A DNA stretch of 64,000 nucleotides from the NCBI GenBank assembly GCA_901472455.1, contig LR590464.1:1240001-1304000 (forward strand). The letters run 5' to 3'. Positions 11,546-24,813 of this stretch are shown here, one piece after another. A program made the translations under genes and the position numbers. The notes below the pieces were generated by a model, which worked only from the letters and a program-made list of their open reading frames with translations, was not told the DNA's origin and did no database searches. Positions within the stretch are counted from its first letter, which is position 1; the number at the start of each line of letters is the position of its first letter. This stretch comes from Leclercia adecarboxylata. GTDB taxonomy: Bacteria; Pseudomonadota; Gammaproteobacteria; Enterobacterales; Enterobacteriaceae.

Positions 11546-12199
11546 TCAGTTGCTGCTTTTCTGATACAGACCCTGCTGTTGAATGTAACGCAAAACCGGC
11601 AGGGGTAACATCTCATCGCAGGGCAGCCCCTGTTGCAGACGCTGGCGGATCAGCGTGGCCGAAATATCAAACCACGGCGTTTCCGCCAGGAAAATTTTAC
11701 CGGCAGGAAGGGTATGCAGATCCTCAACCTGATACGTCAGGTGCGCCTCAAGCCACTGCTGATGCTGCTCCTCTTTCATCGTCAGCGCATAGCCCGGGCG
11801 GCGACAAACGATCACATGGCTATTTTCGAGGATCGTTTGATACTGATACCACCCCGGGAACGTGAGCAGCGAGTCCTGGCCGATGATAAAGGCCAGCGGT
11901 GTCTCCGGCCCCTGTTCGGCGCGCCACTCCTGCAACGTCTGCGCGGTATACGACGGGCTGTCCCGGCGCAGCTCACGCTCATCCAGTTGAAACAGCGGCT
12001 TATCGGCAATCGCCAGTTCCAGCATCATTTTACGCTGTGCGGCGCTGGCCTCCGGCTGTGGGCGGTGCGGCGGCACATTGTTCGGCATAATAGTGACCCG
12101 CTGCAGGCCAATCTGGTTTGCCAGAATTTCGACCGGTTTCAGATGCCCGTAGTGGATCGGGTCAAAGGTGCCACCAAACAGAGCCTGTAGAGAGTGCAT
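11546..12199 (-). CDS. nadD: Nicotinate-mononucleotide adenylyltransferase
   Basis: 217 residues, intact. It adenylates nicotinate mononucleotide to deamido-NAD, the committed shared step of NAD synthesis. The nucleotidyltransferase motif [12 protein letters not shown] is at residues 9-20. The C-terminal [10 protein letters not shown] block corresponds to the ISSTxIR signature. It starts one base from the holA stop, so the two are probably co-translated. Confidence 0.96.
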   Translation of the reverse strand: MHSLQALFGGTFDPIHYGHLKPVEILANQIGLQRVTIMPNNVPPHRPQPEASAAQRKMMLELAIADKPLFQLDERELRRDSPSYTAQTLQEWRAEQGPETPLAFIIGQDSLLTFPGWYQYQTILENSHVIVCRRPGYALTMKEEQHQQWLEAHLTYQVEDLHTLPAGKIFLAETPWFDISATLIRQRLQQGLPCDEMLPLPVLRYIQQQGLYQKSSN

Positions 12200-12200
12200 C

Positions 12201-13232
12201 TCAACCTTCTATAAAAATATCGGCCAGCGCTTTGTGGCACAGGAGCAGCGAGAGGCTTTCCAGCTCTGACCAGATCGACTGGCCGTAATCCTGCTTCAGG
12301 GTCAGCTCGGTGCGTGTCAGCAGTTGAACGGCCTGGCGCAGCTGATCCGGGCTGAGGCGATTCAGGGCCTCGGTGGTCATGCCGCGACGGTTCTGCCAGA
12401 CCCGGTGTTTATCAAACAGCGCACGCAGGGGGGAGTGCGCCGACTGACGTTTCAGGGTCAGGAGCAGCAACAGTTCACGCTGCAGGGTTCTGAGCAGGAT
12501 CACCGGCTCACTGCCTTCAAGACGCAGCTGTTGCAGGATGTGCAGGGCGCGCTTGCTCTTCGCAGAGAGCAGGGCATCGACCCAGTGGAAAGGGGTGAAA
12601 TGGGCGGCGTCGTTAACCGCCTGTTCGACGCGCGGCAGGGTCAGCTTGCCATCCGGCCAGAGCAGAGACAGCCGCTCAAGGGCCTGGGCCAGAGCCAGCA
12701 GATTGCCTTCATAACAGTAACAGAGCAGCTGATTCGCAGCGTCATCCAGTTGCAAATTGTTCTGCTTAGCCCGGGCCGCGACCCATTTTGGCAGGTGGGC
12801 CTGCTCCGGGGTCTGGCAGGTCACCAGCACCGAATGGTTTGCCAGTGCAGTAAACCAGGCGGCATTTTCCTGGGCTTTGGTGAGTTTATTGCCGCGAACA
12901 ATCAGCAGAAGATCGCTATGCAGCAAACTGACCAGCGTGGCCAGCTGTTCGTTGATGCCCGCATTAGGGCCGTTTTCCGGTAACTGAATAAGCAGGGTTT
13001 GCCGGGCGGCAAACAGGCTCATCGCCTGACAGAGGGAGAAAATCTCCTGCCAGTCGGTGCTGTTATCCAGCGTGAAACTGTGGTGCTCCTCAAAGCCCTG
13101 GGTCGCCGCAAGCTGACGTACGGCATCCTGGCTCTCCTGCAGCAACAGCGGATCGTTTCCGAGAAGCAGATACGCCGCGCGCAGCCCTTCATTGAGCTGC
13201 GCGCGGAGTTGTTCAGGGTACAACCTGAGCAT
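12201..13232 (-). CDS. holA: DNA polymerase III delta subunit
   Basis: 343 residues, intact. HolA opens the beta sliding clamp in the clamp-loader complex. The N-terminus [18 protein letters not shown] and the early [14 protein letters not shown] match the family, with the AAA+-like fold lacking a working Walker A. Its ATG shares a base with the lptE stop (TAATG). Confidence 0.95.
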   Translation of the reverse strand: MLRLYPEQLRAQLNEGLRAAYLLLGNDPLLLQESQDAVRQLAATQGFEEHHSFTLDNSTDWQEIFSLCQAMSLFAARQTLLIQLPENGPNAGINEQLATLVSLLHSDLLLIVRGNKLTKAQENAAWFTALANHSVLVTCQTPEQAHLPKWVAARAKQNNLQLDDAANQLLCYCYEGNLLALAQALERLSLLWPDGKLTLPRVEQAVNDAAHFTPFHWVDALLSAKSKRALHILQQLRLEGSEPVILLRTLQRELLLLLTLKRQSAHSPLRALFDKHRVWQNRRGMTTEALNRLSPDQLRQAVQLLTRTELTLKQDYGQSIWSELESLSLLLCHKALADIFIEG

Positions 13233-13810
13233 TACTGACCCAGCGTCGTGGAGACGCGTGGTGAGGATGCCGCTGGTTGAGTACCAGGCTGAGCTTTCAG
13301 GGCATTCTCTTTTTCAGCAGTGTGGACGCTCGGCAGCTTACGGATCAGCTGCTCCGCTGCCTTGTCATACATTTCGTTAATGATAATGGTCTGCTCAGCA
13401 TCTTTCGCCAGCGCAGTCTGCGGGTTATCGAAGAACGAACGGTAGACCTTGGTGCTGATAGGGTAAATATCGCTACCCGGGATCAGAACCGCGGCATGGA
13501 CTTCCATCACCATCTGGTATTCCGCAGTACGGCCATCCTGGAAGATGGACGCGGTATCCTGGCTCAGGGTAGAGCTTAATACGCGGAATGACGGTATATC
13601 CTGGCGCAGCGTTCCTTGTTCGATCAGATCAACGCCGTTAAGACGCAGCTGATTGCGAATGGCACGGCTCAGCGGACCATTAGGATCGCCCGAATCGAAA
13701 ATCATCGTTTTCATCTGTTCCGGCACCTGTGTGGTATTACGCAGGTGCCAACCACAGCCGGCGGTGACTAACACCGCCAGCGATAACAGTAATGTTGCCA
13801 GTTGTCGCAC
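13232..13810 (-). CDS. lptE: LPS-assembly lipoprotein LptE
   Basis: 192 residues, intact. Lipoprotein signal with lipobox VTAGC (Cys19), then the [11 protein letters not shown] start of the mature domain. It plugs the LptD barrel and helps insert lipopolysaccharide in the outer membrane. The C-terminal tail after about residue 165 is low-complexity and variable between species. It lies 14 bases after leuS in an operon leuS-lptE-holA-nadD. Confidence 0.96.
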   Translation of the reverse strand: MRQLATLLLSLAVLVTAGCGWHLRNTTQVPEQMKTMIFDSGDPNGPLSRAIRNQLRLNGVDLIEQGTLRQDIPSFRVLSSTLSQDTASIFQDGRTAEYQMVMEVHAAVLIPGSDIYPISTKVYRSFFDNPQTALAKDAEQTIIINEMYDKAAEQLIRKLPSVHTAEKENALKAQPGTQPAASSPRVSTTLGQ

Positions 13811-13824
13811 GCTTCCTCCCGCGC

Positions 13825-16537
<2,713 letters not shown>

Positions 16538-16621
16538 TTACGCAGAGTGTGGATGAGCTGACAAAGCGGGGCGCAAATAAGGTCTATCATTAGAGAGAGT
16601 TACTTACCCGGGAGGGAAATG

Positions 16622-17105
16622 ATGAACAAGGTTGCTCAATTTTACCGTGAACTGGTCGCCACCTTGACCGAACGTCTGCGTAATGGTGAGCGGGATATTG
16701 ACGCGCTCGTCGACCAGGCTCGCCTGAGGGTGATGCAGACGGGTGAGTTAACACGTACCGAAGTGGAAGAGGTGACCCGTGCGGTTCGCCGCGATCTGGA
16801 AGAGTTTGCCCGTAGCTATGAGGAGAGCCAGGATGAGGTTGCCGATAGCGTCTTTATGCGGGTGATTAAAGAGAGTGTGTGGCAGGAGCTGGCAGATATC
16901 ACCGATAAAACGCAGCTGGAGTGGCGTGAGGTGTTTCAGGATCTGAACCATCATGGCGTATACCATAGTGGGAGAGGTCGTTGGGCTGGGAAATCTGGTC
17001 TGCGAAAAATGTCACTTCCATCTGGCCGTTTACACCCCGGATCTCCTGCCATTGTGCCCCAAATGCGGTCATGACCAGTTCCAGCGTCGCCCGTTTGAAC
17101 CTTAA
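16622..17105 (+). CDS. ybeL: YbeL, zinc-ribbon protein (DUF1451)
   Basis: 160 residues after removal of one extra G near 16970 (YHSG/EVVGLG). The N-terminal two thirds are helical and charged. The C-terminus has a zinc ribbon made of VCEKCHF and LCPKCGH. Its function is unknown; E. coli ybeL lies in the same place, divergent from leuS. ATG 16622 is preferred over 16619 because GGAGGG at 16611-16616 gives proper spacing. Confidence 0.92.
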
Positions 17106-17112
17106 CAGAGAC

Positions 17113-17144
17113 CACCACGATGCGTCCGATGACGCATCGTGGTG
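17113..17144. repeat. 14-bp perfect inverted repeat between convergent ybeL and rihA
   Basis: CACCACGATGCGTC and GACGCATCGTGGTG around loop CGAT. It is an unusually stable hairpin in the 47-base gap between two convergent genes. There is no T-run on either strand, so it may be a transcript-end barrier against 3' exonucleases or a non-canonical terminator. Confidence 0.85.
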
Positions 17145-17152
17145 ACGTCAGA

Positions 17153-18091
17153 TTACTCCTGATAAAACGCGAGGCGTTCTGCCAGTAAATCAACGAAGGC
17201 CTGGCGATCGATATCCAGCATGATGTCGGTGTTGGGTTCGTTGCCACTGAGCATGTAATAATCGACCACCGTCATGCCCTGCGTATATTTCCCCTGCGTT
17301 TCTACGCCGACCCAGCGTCTGGCGGTAGTGAATATCTCCGGTTTCAACAGCCAGGCGATGGTGCAGGGATCGTGCAGCGGCGCGCCCTGGAAACCCCATT
17401 TCTCCGTCTTGTGATACTCCATAAAGAAATCGAGCAGCTCCGCTACGGTCCGGGCTACGGGGTTATTGATGGCGCGAAAACGCTCAATATCGTCCGCCAT
17501 AATTTGCGCCCGATGCGTCACGTCAAGACCGGCCATAACCACCGGAATGCCGGACTGGAAGACAATTTCTGCCGCTTCAGGATCGACATAAATATTGAAT
17601 TCCGCGGCTGGCGTCCAGTTCCCCAGCCCCATGGCGCCGCCCATGATCACTATCCGGGCGATTTTTGCATGCAATTCAGGATGGCTGTTCAGCAGCAGGG
17701 CGACGTTGGTCTGCGGGCCGGTTGCGACCAGCGTCCACCGGTTCAGGGCTTTCGCGCAGCACCTTTGCCATCAGCTCTACAGCGGTGCATTCTGTGGGGC
17801 AAAATCCGGCTCGGGCAGGGCGGGGCCATCAAGACCGGTTTCTCCGTGGACGTTATCGGCAATGATCAGGTCGCGCATCAGGGGTTTAACCGCGCCTCCG
17901 GCAACCGGAATATCGCTGCGCTTTAACAGCGTCAGCATCCGCAGAACATTACGCAGGGTTTTGTCCGGTGTCTGGTTACCGGCAGAGGAGGTAACGGCTT
18001 TGACTTCCAGCTCTGGCGAGGCGAGGGCAAGCACGAGAGCTATCGCGTCATCATGACCCGGATCGCAATCGAGGATAATGGGCAGTGCCAT
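17153..18091 (-). CDS. rihA: Pyrimidine-specific ribonucleoside hydrolase RihA
   Basis: Cleaves cytidine and uridine to base plus ribose. The calcium-binding [11 protein letters not shown] motif is at the N-terminus; later come [11 protein letters not shown] and [13 protein letters not shown]. The start is ATG 18091 behind GGAG. The frame is broken by a missing T near 17790 (PQN/CTAVE) and restored by an extra C near 17735, so the gap of about 18 codons between them is out of frame. Corrected length is about 312 residues. It lies just downstream of gltIJKL, as in E. coli. Confidence 0.93.
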
Positions 18092-18180
18092 AGAATTCTC
18101 CATTTCTCAGTGTTGTTTTGTGACAAGGCTAACGCTGAAGAAATGTGCATACGAGAAAAAGAGATGAAAAGCGTGAAGCA

Positions 18181-18204
18181 GTGCGCAATCCTGCGATTGC
18201 GCAC
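18181..18204 (-). terminator. Hairpin after gltL
   Basis: GTGCGCAATC/GATTGCGCAC, a 10-bp perfect stem just beyond the gltL stop. It has only a scattered T-tract on the minus strand. Confidence 0.6.
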
Positions 18205-18212
18205 CGGGAAGA

Positions 18213-18941
18213 TTAATGCAGAATTTTGGCGAGGAAATCTTTCGCGCGATCGGACTGTGGGTTGGCAAAAAAACTCCTCTTTGGCTGAGTCCTCCACGAT
18301 TTTCCCTTCATCCATAAAGATCACGCGGTTCGCCACTTTACGCGCAAAGCCCATTTCGTGGGGTAACCACCATCATGGTCATGCCTTCCTGTGCCAGCTG
18401 CACCATGACGTCCAGCACTTCGTTGATCATTTCCGGGTCAAGCGCAGAAGTCGGCTCATCAAACAGCATGGCTACCGGATCCATACACAACGCACGGGCG
18501 ATCGCCACACGCTGCTGTTGGCCACCGGACAACTGTGCCGGGAACTTATCGGCATGGGCAGTAAGTCCGACACGTTCCAGCAGCTTCAACGCTTTGTCAC
18601 GGGCTAGCGTCTTATCACGTTTGAGGACTTTCACCTGCGCGAGAGTCAGATTTTTCGATAATCGACAGATGCGGGAACAGTTCAAAATGCTGGAATACCA
18701 TCCCAACGTTAGAACGCAGCTTCGCCAGGTTGGTTTTCTTGTCATTCACTTTGGTACCGTTGACGATAATCTCGCCCTGCTGCACAGGCTCCAGGCCATT
18801 CACGGTTTTGATCAGCGTTGATTTACCCGAGCCGGACGGCCCGCACACCACCACAACCTCGCCTTTTTTCACTTCCGTGGAGCAGTCGGTCAGCACCTGA
18901 AAGTGCCCATACCATTTAGAAACATTTTTCAGGGAAATCAT
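18213..18941 (-). CDS. gltL: Glutamate/aspartate ABC transporter ATPase GltL
   Basis: ATPase of the GltIJKL importer. Walker [10 protein letters not shown], signature LSGGQQQR, Walker [13 protein letters not shown] and H-loop VVTHEMG are present once repaired. Three insertions break it: an A near 18655 (IIE/NLTLAQ), a C near 18360 (VVT/HEMGFA) and a T near 18270 ([10 protein letters not shown]). Corrected length is 241 residues, as in E. coli. Its start overlaps the gltK stop by one base. Confidence 0.94.
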
Positions 18942-19615
18942 TACACTGTCCTTTTCTTCAGCCAGCTGACCAACAGCGACGCGCTTAAACTAATAACAAA
19001 ATAGACCGCACCTGCGAACAGGATCATCTCGACCTGAGTACCATCGCGCTCGCCGATGGTAGAAGCGGTACGGAAGAAGTCTGCCAGGCTCAATACATAC
19101 ACCAGAGAGGTGTCCTGGAACAGCACGATGCCCTGGGTCAGCAGCAGCGGAACCATGGCGCGGAACGCCTGCGGCAGAATGATGAGCTTCATCGACTGCC
19201 AGTGGGTCATGCCTAACGCCAGCGCGGCACTCGATTGCCCGCGGGAGATGCTCTGGATCCCGGCACGGATAATCTCTGAATAGTACGCCGCCTCAAACAT
19301 CGAGAAGGCCACCATCGCCGAGATCAAACGGATGTCATTTTTCGGCGACAGGCCGAGGACATCCTGCAGCAGGCCAGGCACAATGAGATAGAACCACAGC
19401 AGCACCATCACCAGCGGGATGGAGCGAAACACGTTAACGTAAGCCGTTGCAAACCAGGCGACAGGCTTAAAGCTCGACAGGCGCATTACCGCCAGCAGCG
19501 TACCCCAGATTATCCCGACCACGACCGCCGTCAGGGTGATCTTGAGGGTAATGATCAGGCCATCCATCAGATAGGGAAGGGAAGGAACAATGGAACTCCA
19601 GTCAAATTCGTACAT
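18941..19615 (-). CDS. gltK: Glutamate/aspartate ABC transporter permease GltK
   Basis: 224 residues, intact. HisMQ-type inner-membrane permease with the EAA-loop region [22 protein letters not shown] that contacts GltL. It pairs with GltJ; the two genes overlap by one base. Confidence 0.96.
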   Translation of the reverse strand: MYEFDWSSIVPSLPYLMDGLIITLKITLTAVVVGIIWGTLLAVMRLSSFKPVAWFATAYVNVFRSIPLVMVLLWFYLIVPGLLQDVLGLSPKNDIRLISAMVAFSMFEAAYYSEIIRAGIQSISRGQSSAALALGMTHWQSMKLIILPQAFRAMVPLLLTQGIVLFQDTSLVYVLSLADFFRTASTIGERDGTQVEMILFAGAVYFVISLSASLLVSWLKKRTV

Positions 19616-20355
19616 TATTTGCCCCCCAGGTTGCCCGGCAGGCGAACTTTACGTTCGACAAGGTTCATTACCAACATAATCACCGCGTTAATCAGAACAT
19701 ACGCCAGGGTAATGGCGGTAAAGGATTCCCACGCATGGGCAGAGTAATCCAGCAGTTTGCCCGCCTGCGCCGCCATATCCACCAGACCGATGGTGGACGC
19801 GATGGCCGAGTTTTTCACCAGGTTCATCATTTCCGAGGTCATCGGCGGTACGATCACGCGATAGGCATTGGGCAGCAGAACGTAACGGTAGGCTTGCGGT
19901 AAGGTCAGGCCCATCGCCAGCGCAGCATTTTTCTGCCCGCGTGGCAGAGACTGAATCGCTGCACGCACCTGCTCACACACGCGGGCGGCAGTAAACAGAC
20001 CCAGGCAGAGCATGGAGGAGACAAAGAACTGAACGTTAGGATCCAGCTCTGATTTGAACCACATGCCGAGATCTTCCGGCAGCAGTTCGGGAATAACCAA
20101 ATACCAGGTAAAAAACTGCACGATTAACGGAACGTTACGGAACAGTTCGACGTAGCAGGTTCCCAGCGAGGAGAGAAAGCGATTCGGGACGGTACGCAAA
20201 ATACCGAACAGCGAGCCGACAAGGAAAGCGATGATCCAGGCGGTGATCGACAGTGCGACCGTGACCTGAAAACCGCTCCACAGCCAGCCAAGATAGGTGG
20301 TGTTGCCGAACGGGGCTTGCTGCAGGAAAATGCCCCAGTTCCAGTCGATTGACAT
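19615..20355 (-). CDS. gltJ: Glutamate/aspartate ABC transporter permease GltJ
   Basis: 246 residues, intact. Second HisMQ-type permease. It starts [20 protein letters not shown] and has the EAA loop [20 protein letters not shown]. It follows the gltI-gltJ spacer that carries SroC. Confidence 0.96.
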   Translation of the reverse strand: MSIDWNWGIFLQQAPFGNTTYLGWLWSGFQVTVALSITAWIIAFLVGSLFGILRTVPNRFLSSLGTCYVELFRNVPLIVQFFTWYLVIPELLPEDLGMWFKSELDPNVQFFVSSMLCLGLFTAARVCEQVRAAIQSLPRGQKNAALAMGLTLPQAYRYVLLPNAYRVIVPPMTSEMMNLVKNSAIASTIGLVDMAAQAGKLLDYSAHAWESFTAITLAYVLINAVIMLVMNLVERKVRLPGNLGGK

Positions 20356-20366
20356 AATAAACTCCA

Positions 20367-20510
20367 GAAAAAAAAGGGTAGCAGCGCTACCCTCGAAGAT
20401 TGGTGAGAAGCTTTAATCGTCGCGCTGAGTGGGGAACGACCCCCTCAACGTTTAGTCTGTCCGCGCTTCCCGACAATCGAGAGGGCAGGAGATCCCGCCC
20501 CTTAGTGGTT
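20367..20510 (-). ncRNA. sroC: SroC sRNA (gltI-gltJ intergenic, GcvB sponge)
   Basis: In Salmonella and E. coli the gltI-gltJ spacer is processed into SroC, an Hfq-binding RNA that sequesters GcvB. Here the 159-base spacer ends in a clear intrinsic terminator: AGGGTAGC-GCT-GCTACCCT on the minus strand (20375-20393) followed by eight T. That is the expected SroC 3' end, and it also throttles read-through into gltJKL. The call rests on position and terminator; pairing to GcvB was not tested. The 5' end is approximate. Confidence 0.65.
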
Positions 20511-20514
20511 CTGA

Positions 20515-21423
20515 TTAGTTAAGTGCTTTGTCGTTCGGTTCTTTAAACAGGGCTTTCATGTCGTCAGACAGTTCAAAGTTCATGTTCAGATTTTTTGGTG
20601 GGATTGGGTTCTTGAACCACTTATCGAACCATTTCTCCGCGTCGCCGGAGGTCTGAACCTGAGCGATGGTGTCATCGACCAGTTTCTTAAATTCCGCATC
20701 GTCTTTGCGCATCATGCAGCCATACGCTTCTTTAGACTGCGCGGTACCGACGATTTCCCAGTTGTCCGGTTTCTTCGCTTTAGCGCGCTCACCGGCCAGC
20801 AATGCATCATCCATCATGAACGCAACGGCGCGACCGCTTTCCAGCGTACGGAAGGAGTCACCGTGGTCTTTGGCGCTGATGATGCGCATGTCCATTTTCT
20901 TCTCTTCGTTCAGCTTGTGCAGCAGCACTTCAGACGTGGTACCGGAGGTGACGACTACTGCTTTGCCTTTCAGGTCAGCGAAGTCTTTAATATCGCCGCC
21001 TTTTTTGGTCAGCAGACGGGTACCAACCACGAAAATGGTGTCGGAGAAGGCAGCCTGTTTCTGACGCTCAAGGTTGTTGGTGGTGGAGCCGCACTCAAAA
21101 TCAAAGGTGCCGTTTTGCAGCAGCGGGATACGGTTTTGTGAAGTGATTGGGATCAGCTTCACTTGCAGATCCGGTTTGTTCAGCTTCTTCTTCACCGCGT
21201 CCACGATGGCGTTGGAGTAAGCCTGAGAGTAACCCACGACTTTTTGCGTGTTGTCGTAGTATGAGAATGGAACGGAGGATTCACGGTGGCCGACCACAAT
21301 CACGCCGTTTTTAGCGATTTTTTCCAGGGTGCCGCCCGCTGCTGGTGCAGCATCTTCGGCGTGAACAACGCCTGCAGACAATCCCATCACCAGCATTGCT
21401 GTGGCCAGTTTACGTAATTGCAT
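20515..21423 (-). CDS. gltI: Glutamate/aspartate periplasmic binding protein GltI
   Basis: 302 residues, intact. Signal peptide (about residues 1-22, cut after VVHA), then a type 3 solute-binding fold with NGVIVVGHRESSVPFSYYD and the VVVTSGTTSE ligand loop. ATG 21423 is used because AGGAG lies six bases upstream; a TTG at 21429 is too close to it. It delivers glutamate and aspartate to GltJKL. Confidence 0.95.
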   Translation of the reverse strand: MQLRKLATAMLVMGLSAGVVHAEDAAPAAGGTLEKIAKNGVIVVGHRESSVPFSYYDNTQKVVGYSQAYSNAIVDAVKKKLNKPDLQVKLIPITSQNRIPLLQNGTFDFECGSTTNNLERQKQAAFSDTIFVVGTRLLTKKGGDIKDFADLKGKAVVVTSGTTSEVLLHKLNEEKKMDMRIISAKDHGDSFRTLESGRAVAFMMDDALLAGERAKAKKPDNWEIVGTAQSKEAYGCMMRKDDAEFKKLVDDTIAQVQTSGDAEKWFDKWFKNPIPPKNLNMNFELSDDMKALFKEPNDKALN

Positions 21424-21735
21424 ATCCAACTCCTTTTTTATCAGCGTCAGGGGCGCATTGATATTCGGTGTGATGTTGTTATAGCTCGCGCGATACGAGT
21501 GCAGTGTTATACATGTTTGTTAACATTTAGTTTGGCTTAATGTAAAGATTTTGCTGCTTTATTGTTTATTTTTGCGAAGCGCGCCGCACCATTCAGAGGC
21601 ATAAATCTCATGTTGCACCGTTTCGGTGCTACCGGCGAACTATGCTGGTGCGACCCGGTTGCACGTTAAGCCAAATCGCGTTTGCGTGAATAAACAAAGC
21701 AATAGACGTGCCAGAGTTGTCGAATGGAGGGAATT
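21424..21735. other. Region upstream of gltI
   Basis: About 310 bases of AT-rich sequence next to gltI, followed by a GC-richer stretch. It should hold the gltI promoter. I see no gene. Confidence 0.5.
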
Positions 21736-21804
21736 GCCCGGTAGCGGCTGCGCCTTACCCGGCTTAAAAACGGTAAGCCCGGCAAGCGTAGCGCCGCCGG
21801 GCAA
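21736..21804. repeat. Pair of inverted REP-like elements (BIME)
   Basis: Two palindromic units in opposite orientation, GCCCGGTAGCGGCTGCGCC (from 21736) and its partner ending GCGCCGCCGGGC (to 21803), separated by CTTAAAAACG. They resemble enterobacterial REP units and lie between gltI and the lnt 3' end. Confidence 0.75.
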
Positions 21805-21817
21805 AAAGGAAGGAGAA

Positions 21818-23357
21818 TTACTTACGACGCTGACGAAGGCTCTTCAGCACCGCGCCAAAGCCGAACAGCGCGGTCAGGATCCACAGCGGCCAGTTGCCGG
21901 TGCGGGCATAAGGCGTCAGCCCGGTAGCTGGCGTGACCTTGGCGGTCAGCACATCGCGGGTAAACTGCGGGAGCATGGCCTGAATTTCGCCCCTGCGGAC
22001 CAATCACGGCAGTGATGCCATTGTTGGTGCTGCGCAGCAGTGGGCGCGCCAGTTCCAGCGAGCGCATCCGCGCCATCTGGAAGTGCTGCCACGGACCAAT
22101 TGACTTACCAAACCACGCATCGTTAGAGATCGTCAGCAGATAGTCGGTGTTCGGGCGGAAATTATCGCGCACCTGCTCACCCAGAATGATCTCGTAGCAA
22201 ATGGCAGCGGTCAGTAAAAAGCCGTGGGCGCTGAGCTGCGGCTGGATGTACGGACCGCGGCTAAACGAGGACATCGGTAAATCGAAGAACGGTGCCAGCG
22301 GACGCAGAATGGACTCCAGCGGCACGAACTCACCAAACGGCACGAGGTGGTTTTTATTGTAACGGTTAGCCGACTCGTAGCTGTACGGATTGTCTTTCCC
22401 CAACGTAATGATGGTGTTGTAGGTATCGTACCGGTTTTGCTTGTTCAGACGTGCATCCACGATCCCGGTGATCAGGGTAGTGTCACGGGCGCGCAGCAGA
22501 TCGTCCATCATGGCGAGGAAACGCTGCTGGTTAATCTCCAGATCCGGGATCGCTGACTCCGGCCAGATAATTAACTGGGATTTGCCCATCTCTTTCTGCG
22601 TGGCATCCAGATAAATTTTCAGGGTGTTGACCAGCTGACCCTCATCCCATTTCAGCGACTGGGGAATATTACCCTGCACCATCGACACCTGGGTGGCGCG
22701 CTCAGGCTCAAGGGTAAACCACTGGATGTAGCGCAGCGGGAAGGGCAGCGCAAAGAGGATCAGCCCCGCAAACAGCGGTCGCCAGTTACGCTGCACCAAT
22801 GCCAGGACCAGCAGGCCGCTCACAACCATCAGCAGGAAGTTGATGGCCTCGACGCCCATTACCGGTGCCAGCCCTTTCAGCGGGCCGTCGATCTGGCTGT
22901 AGCCGAACTGCAGCCACGGGAAGCCGGTCAGCACCCAGCCGCGCAGGAATTCGCTAATTTGCCAGACTACCGGGGCGGCAATGGCCACCCGCAGCCAGCT
23001 GGTTTTCGGCCACAGGCGCGACAAAATACCGGCAAACAGACCGGTATAGAGCGAGAGGTAGGCCGCCAGCAGCACGACGAGGAAGACATTCACCGGTCCC
23101 GGCATACCGCCAAACTGCGCAATACTGACGTAAACCCAGTTAATGCCGGAACCAAACAGGCCCAGCCCCCAGACATAACCAATGGCCGCGGCCTGTACGG
23201 GCCGGCGGTTCAGGGTCAGCCCCTGAAGCCCCATCAGAGAGAGGAGCGCGGCGGGCCAGAAGTCATAAGGGGAAAAAGCCAGCGTACCGCTGGCTCCGAG
23301 GATTAGCGCCAGCAGCAGACGTACGCGCTGGCGTTCAAACAGTGGGGCAAATGCCAT
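21818..23357 (-). CDS. lnt: Apolipoprotein N-acyltransferase Lnt
   Basis: Adds the third acyl chain to the N-terminal Cys of lipoproteins in the inner membrane. Membrane segments fill the N-terminal 200 residues. The periplasmic nitrilase domain carries the Glu of IIWPESAIP, Lys in [11 protein letters not shown] and Cys of AAICYEI. One extra G near 21995 (IGPQG/EIQAML) shifts the last 60 residues. Corrected length is 512, as in E. coli, ending LKSLRQRRK. Confidence 0.95.
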
Positions 23358-23362
23358 TTAAA

Positions 23363-24241
23363 TCAATCATCCAGTGTGGGTTGCGGAGCATCGTCCGGCA
23401 TTCTTACATGAACCTGAATAATACGTCGACTGTCGGCCATCGCGACCTTGAACTGGTAACCATCTATTTCCACGGTCTCACCGCGCGCCGGAAGGTGACC
23501 AAATGCCTGCATCACCAGCCCGCCGATGGTATCCACCTCTTCATCGCTGAAGTGCGTGCCAAAGGTGTCATTGAAATCTTCGATCGGTGCCAGCGCACGT
23601 ACGGTCCAGGTGTGGCGGCTCAACTGACGGAAGTCGATATCCTCTTCTTCGTCATACTCGTCTTCGATTTCACCCACAATCAGTTCGAGAATATCTTCGA
23701 TGGTAACCAGGCCCGAAACACCGCCAAATTCATCGATAACAATCGCCATGTGGTAGCGCTGAGAGCGAAACTCTTTCAGCATGCGGTCTACCCGCTTGCT
23801 TTCCGGGACAACGACCGCCGGGCGCAACACTTTTTCCATGCTGAAGGCTTCGGCATCGCTGCGCATAAACGGCAGCAGATCTTTCGCCATCAAAATCCCT
23901 TCGATGTGATCTTTATCCTCGCTGATGACCGGGAAACGCGAGTGGGCAGACTCGATTATGACGTCGAGGCACTCATCTAAGGTCTGGTTGCGTTTCAGGG
24001 TGATCATCTGCGAGCGGGGGATCATGATATCGCGAACACGCTGGTCGGCGATATCCATTACCCCTTCGAGCATCTCGCGCGTATCTTCATCGATAAGATC
24101 GTTCTGCCCGGAGTCACGGATCAGCTCAAGCAGTTCGTCACGGTTTTTGGGTTCACCGTGGAACAGCTGGCTTAGAATGAGGGAGAAAAATCCCTTTTTG
24201 CTGGTTGGTGTGTCGCTACTGTGTGAATTGTCGTCGCTCAT
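23363..24241 (-). CDS. ybeX: CorC/YbeX CBS-domain protein
   Basis: 292 residues, intact. Two CBS domains (about residues 65-195: [14 protein letters not shown] and [16 protein letters not shown]) precede a C-terminal CorC_HlyC/transporter-associated domain. Its proposed role was magnesium/cobalt efflux with CorA; later work links YbeX to ribosome metabolism alongside YbeY and YbeZ. It is five bases from lnt. Confidence 0.95.
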   Translation of the reverse strand: MSDDNSHSSDTPTSKKGFFSLILSQLFHGEPKNRDELLELIRDSGQNDLIDEDTREMLEGVMDIADQRVRDIMIPRSQMITLKRNQTLDECLDVIIESAHSRFPVISEDKDHIEGILMAKDLLPFMRSDAEAFSMEKVLRPAVVVPESKRVDRMLKEFRSQRYHMAIVIDEFGGVSGLVTIEDILELIVGEIEDEYDEEEDIDFRQLSRHTWTVRALAPIEDFNDTFGTHFSDEEVDTIGGLVMQAFGHLPARGETVEIDGYQFKVAMADSRRIIQVHVRMPDDAPQPTLDD

Positions 24242-24344
24242 GGCGTTTGTTAAGGGTTCTCATGTTGATATAAAACTGCCGTCGCGGACCAGTGTCTGAC
24301 ACGACGGCACATTATGTCAGTCCGGCGCATAAACGCCGAACAGA

Positions 24345-24813
24345 CTACTCTTTCTCGGCAATGTACGGATCCTCATAGCCCAGAGCAAGCATTATCTCTG
24401 TCTCGAGGGATTCCATCTCTTCCGCTTCTTCATCTTCAATATGGTCGTAGCCCAGCAGATGCAGGCTACCGTGTACCACCATGTGCGCCCAGTGTGCTTC
24501 GAGCGGCTTTTGCTGCTCCTGCGCCTCTTGCTCGACCACCTGCCGACAGATGATTAAATCACCCAGTAGCGGCAGTTCGATACCCGGTGGGGGCTTCAAA
24601 CGGGAAGGAGAGCACGTTGGTCGGCTTATCTTTCCCGCGATAGGTCAGGTTCAGGTCGTGGCTTTCGGCTTCATCCACCAGGCGAATCGTGACCTCTGAC
24701 TCTTCCTGAAACTGAGGGATGACGGCGTTCAACCACGCCTGGAACTGACTCTCTTCCGGCAGGCCGGAATTATCTTCACAGGCCAGCTGTAAATCGAGGA
24801 TCACCTGACTCAT
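24345..24813 (-). CDS. ybeY: Endoribonuclease YbeY
   Basis: Zinc-dependent RNase for 16S rRNA 3' maturation and ribosome quality control. The metal site [11 protein letters not shown] is intact. One extra C near 24588 (FEAP/PGIELP) shifts the frame. Corrected length is 155 residues. It overlaps ybeZ by four bases (ATGA), typical of the ybeZ-ybeY pair. Confidence 0.95.
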
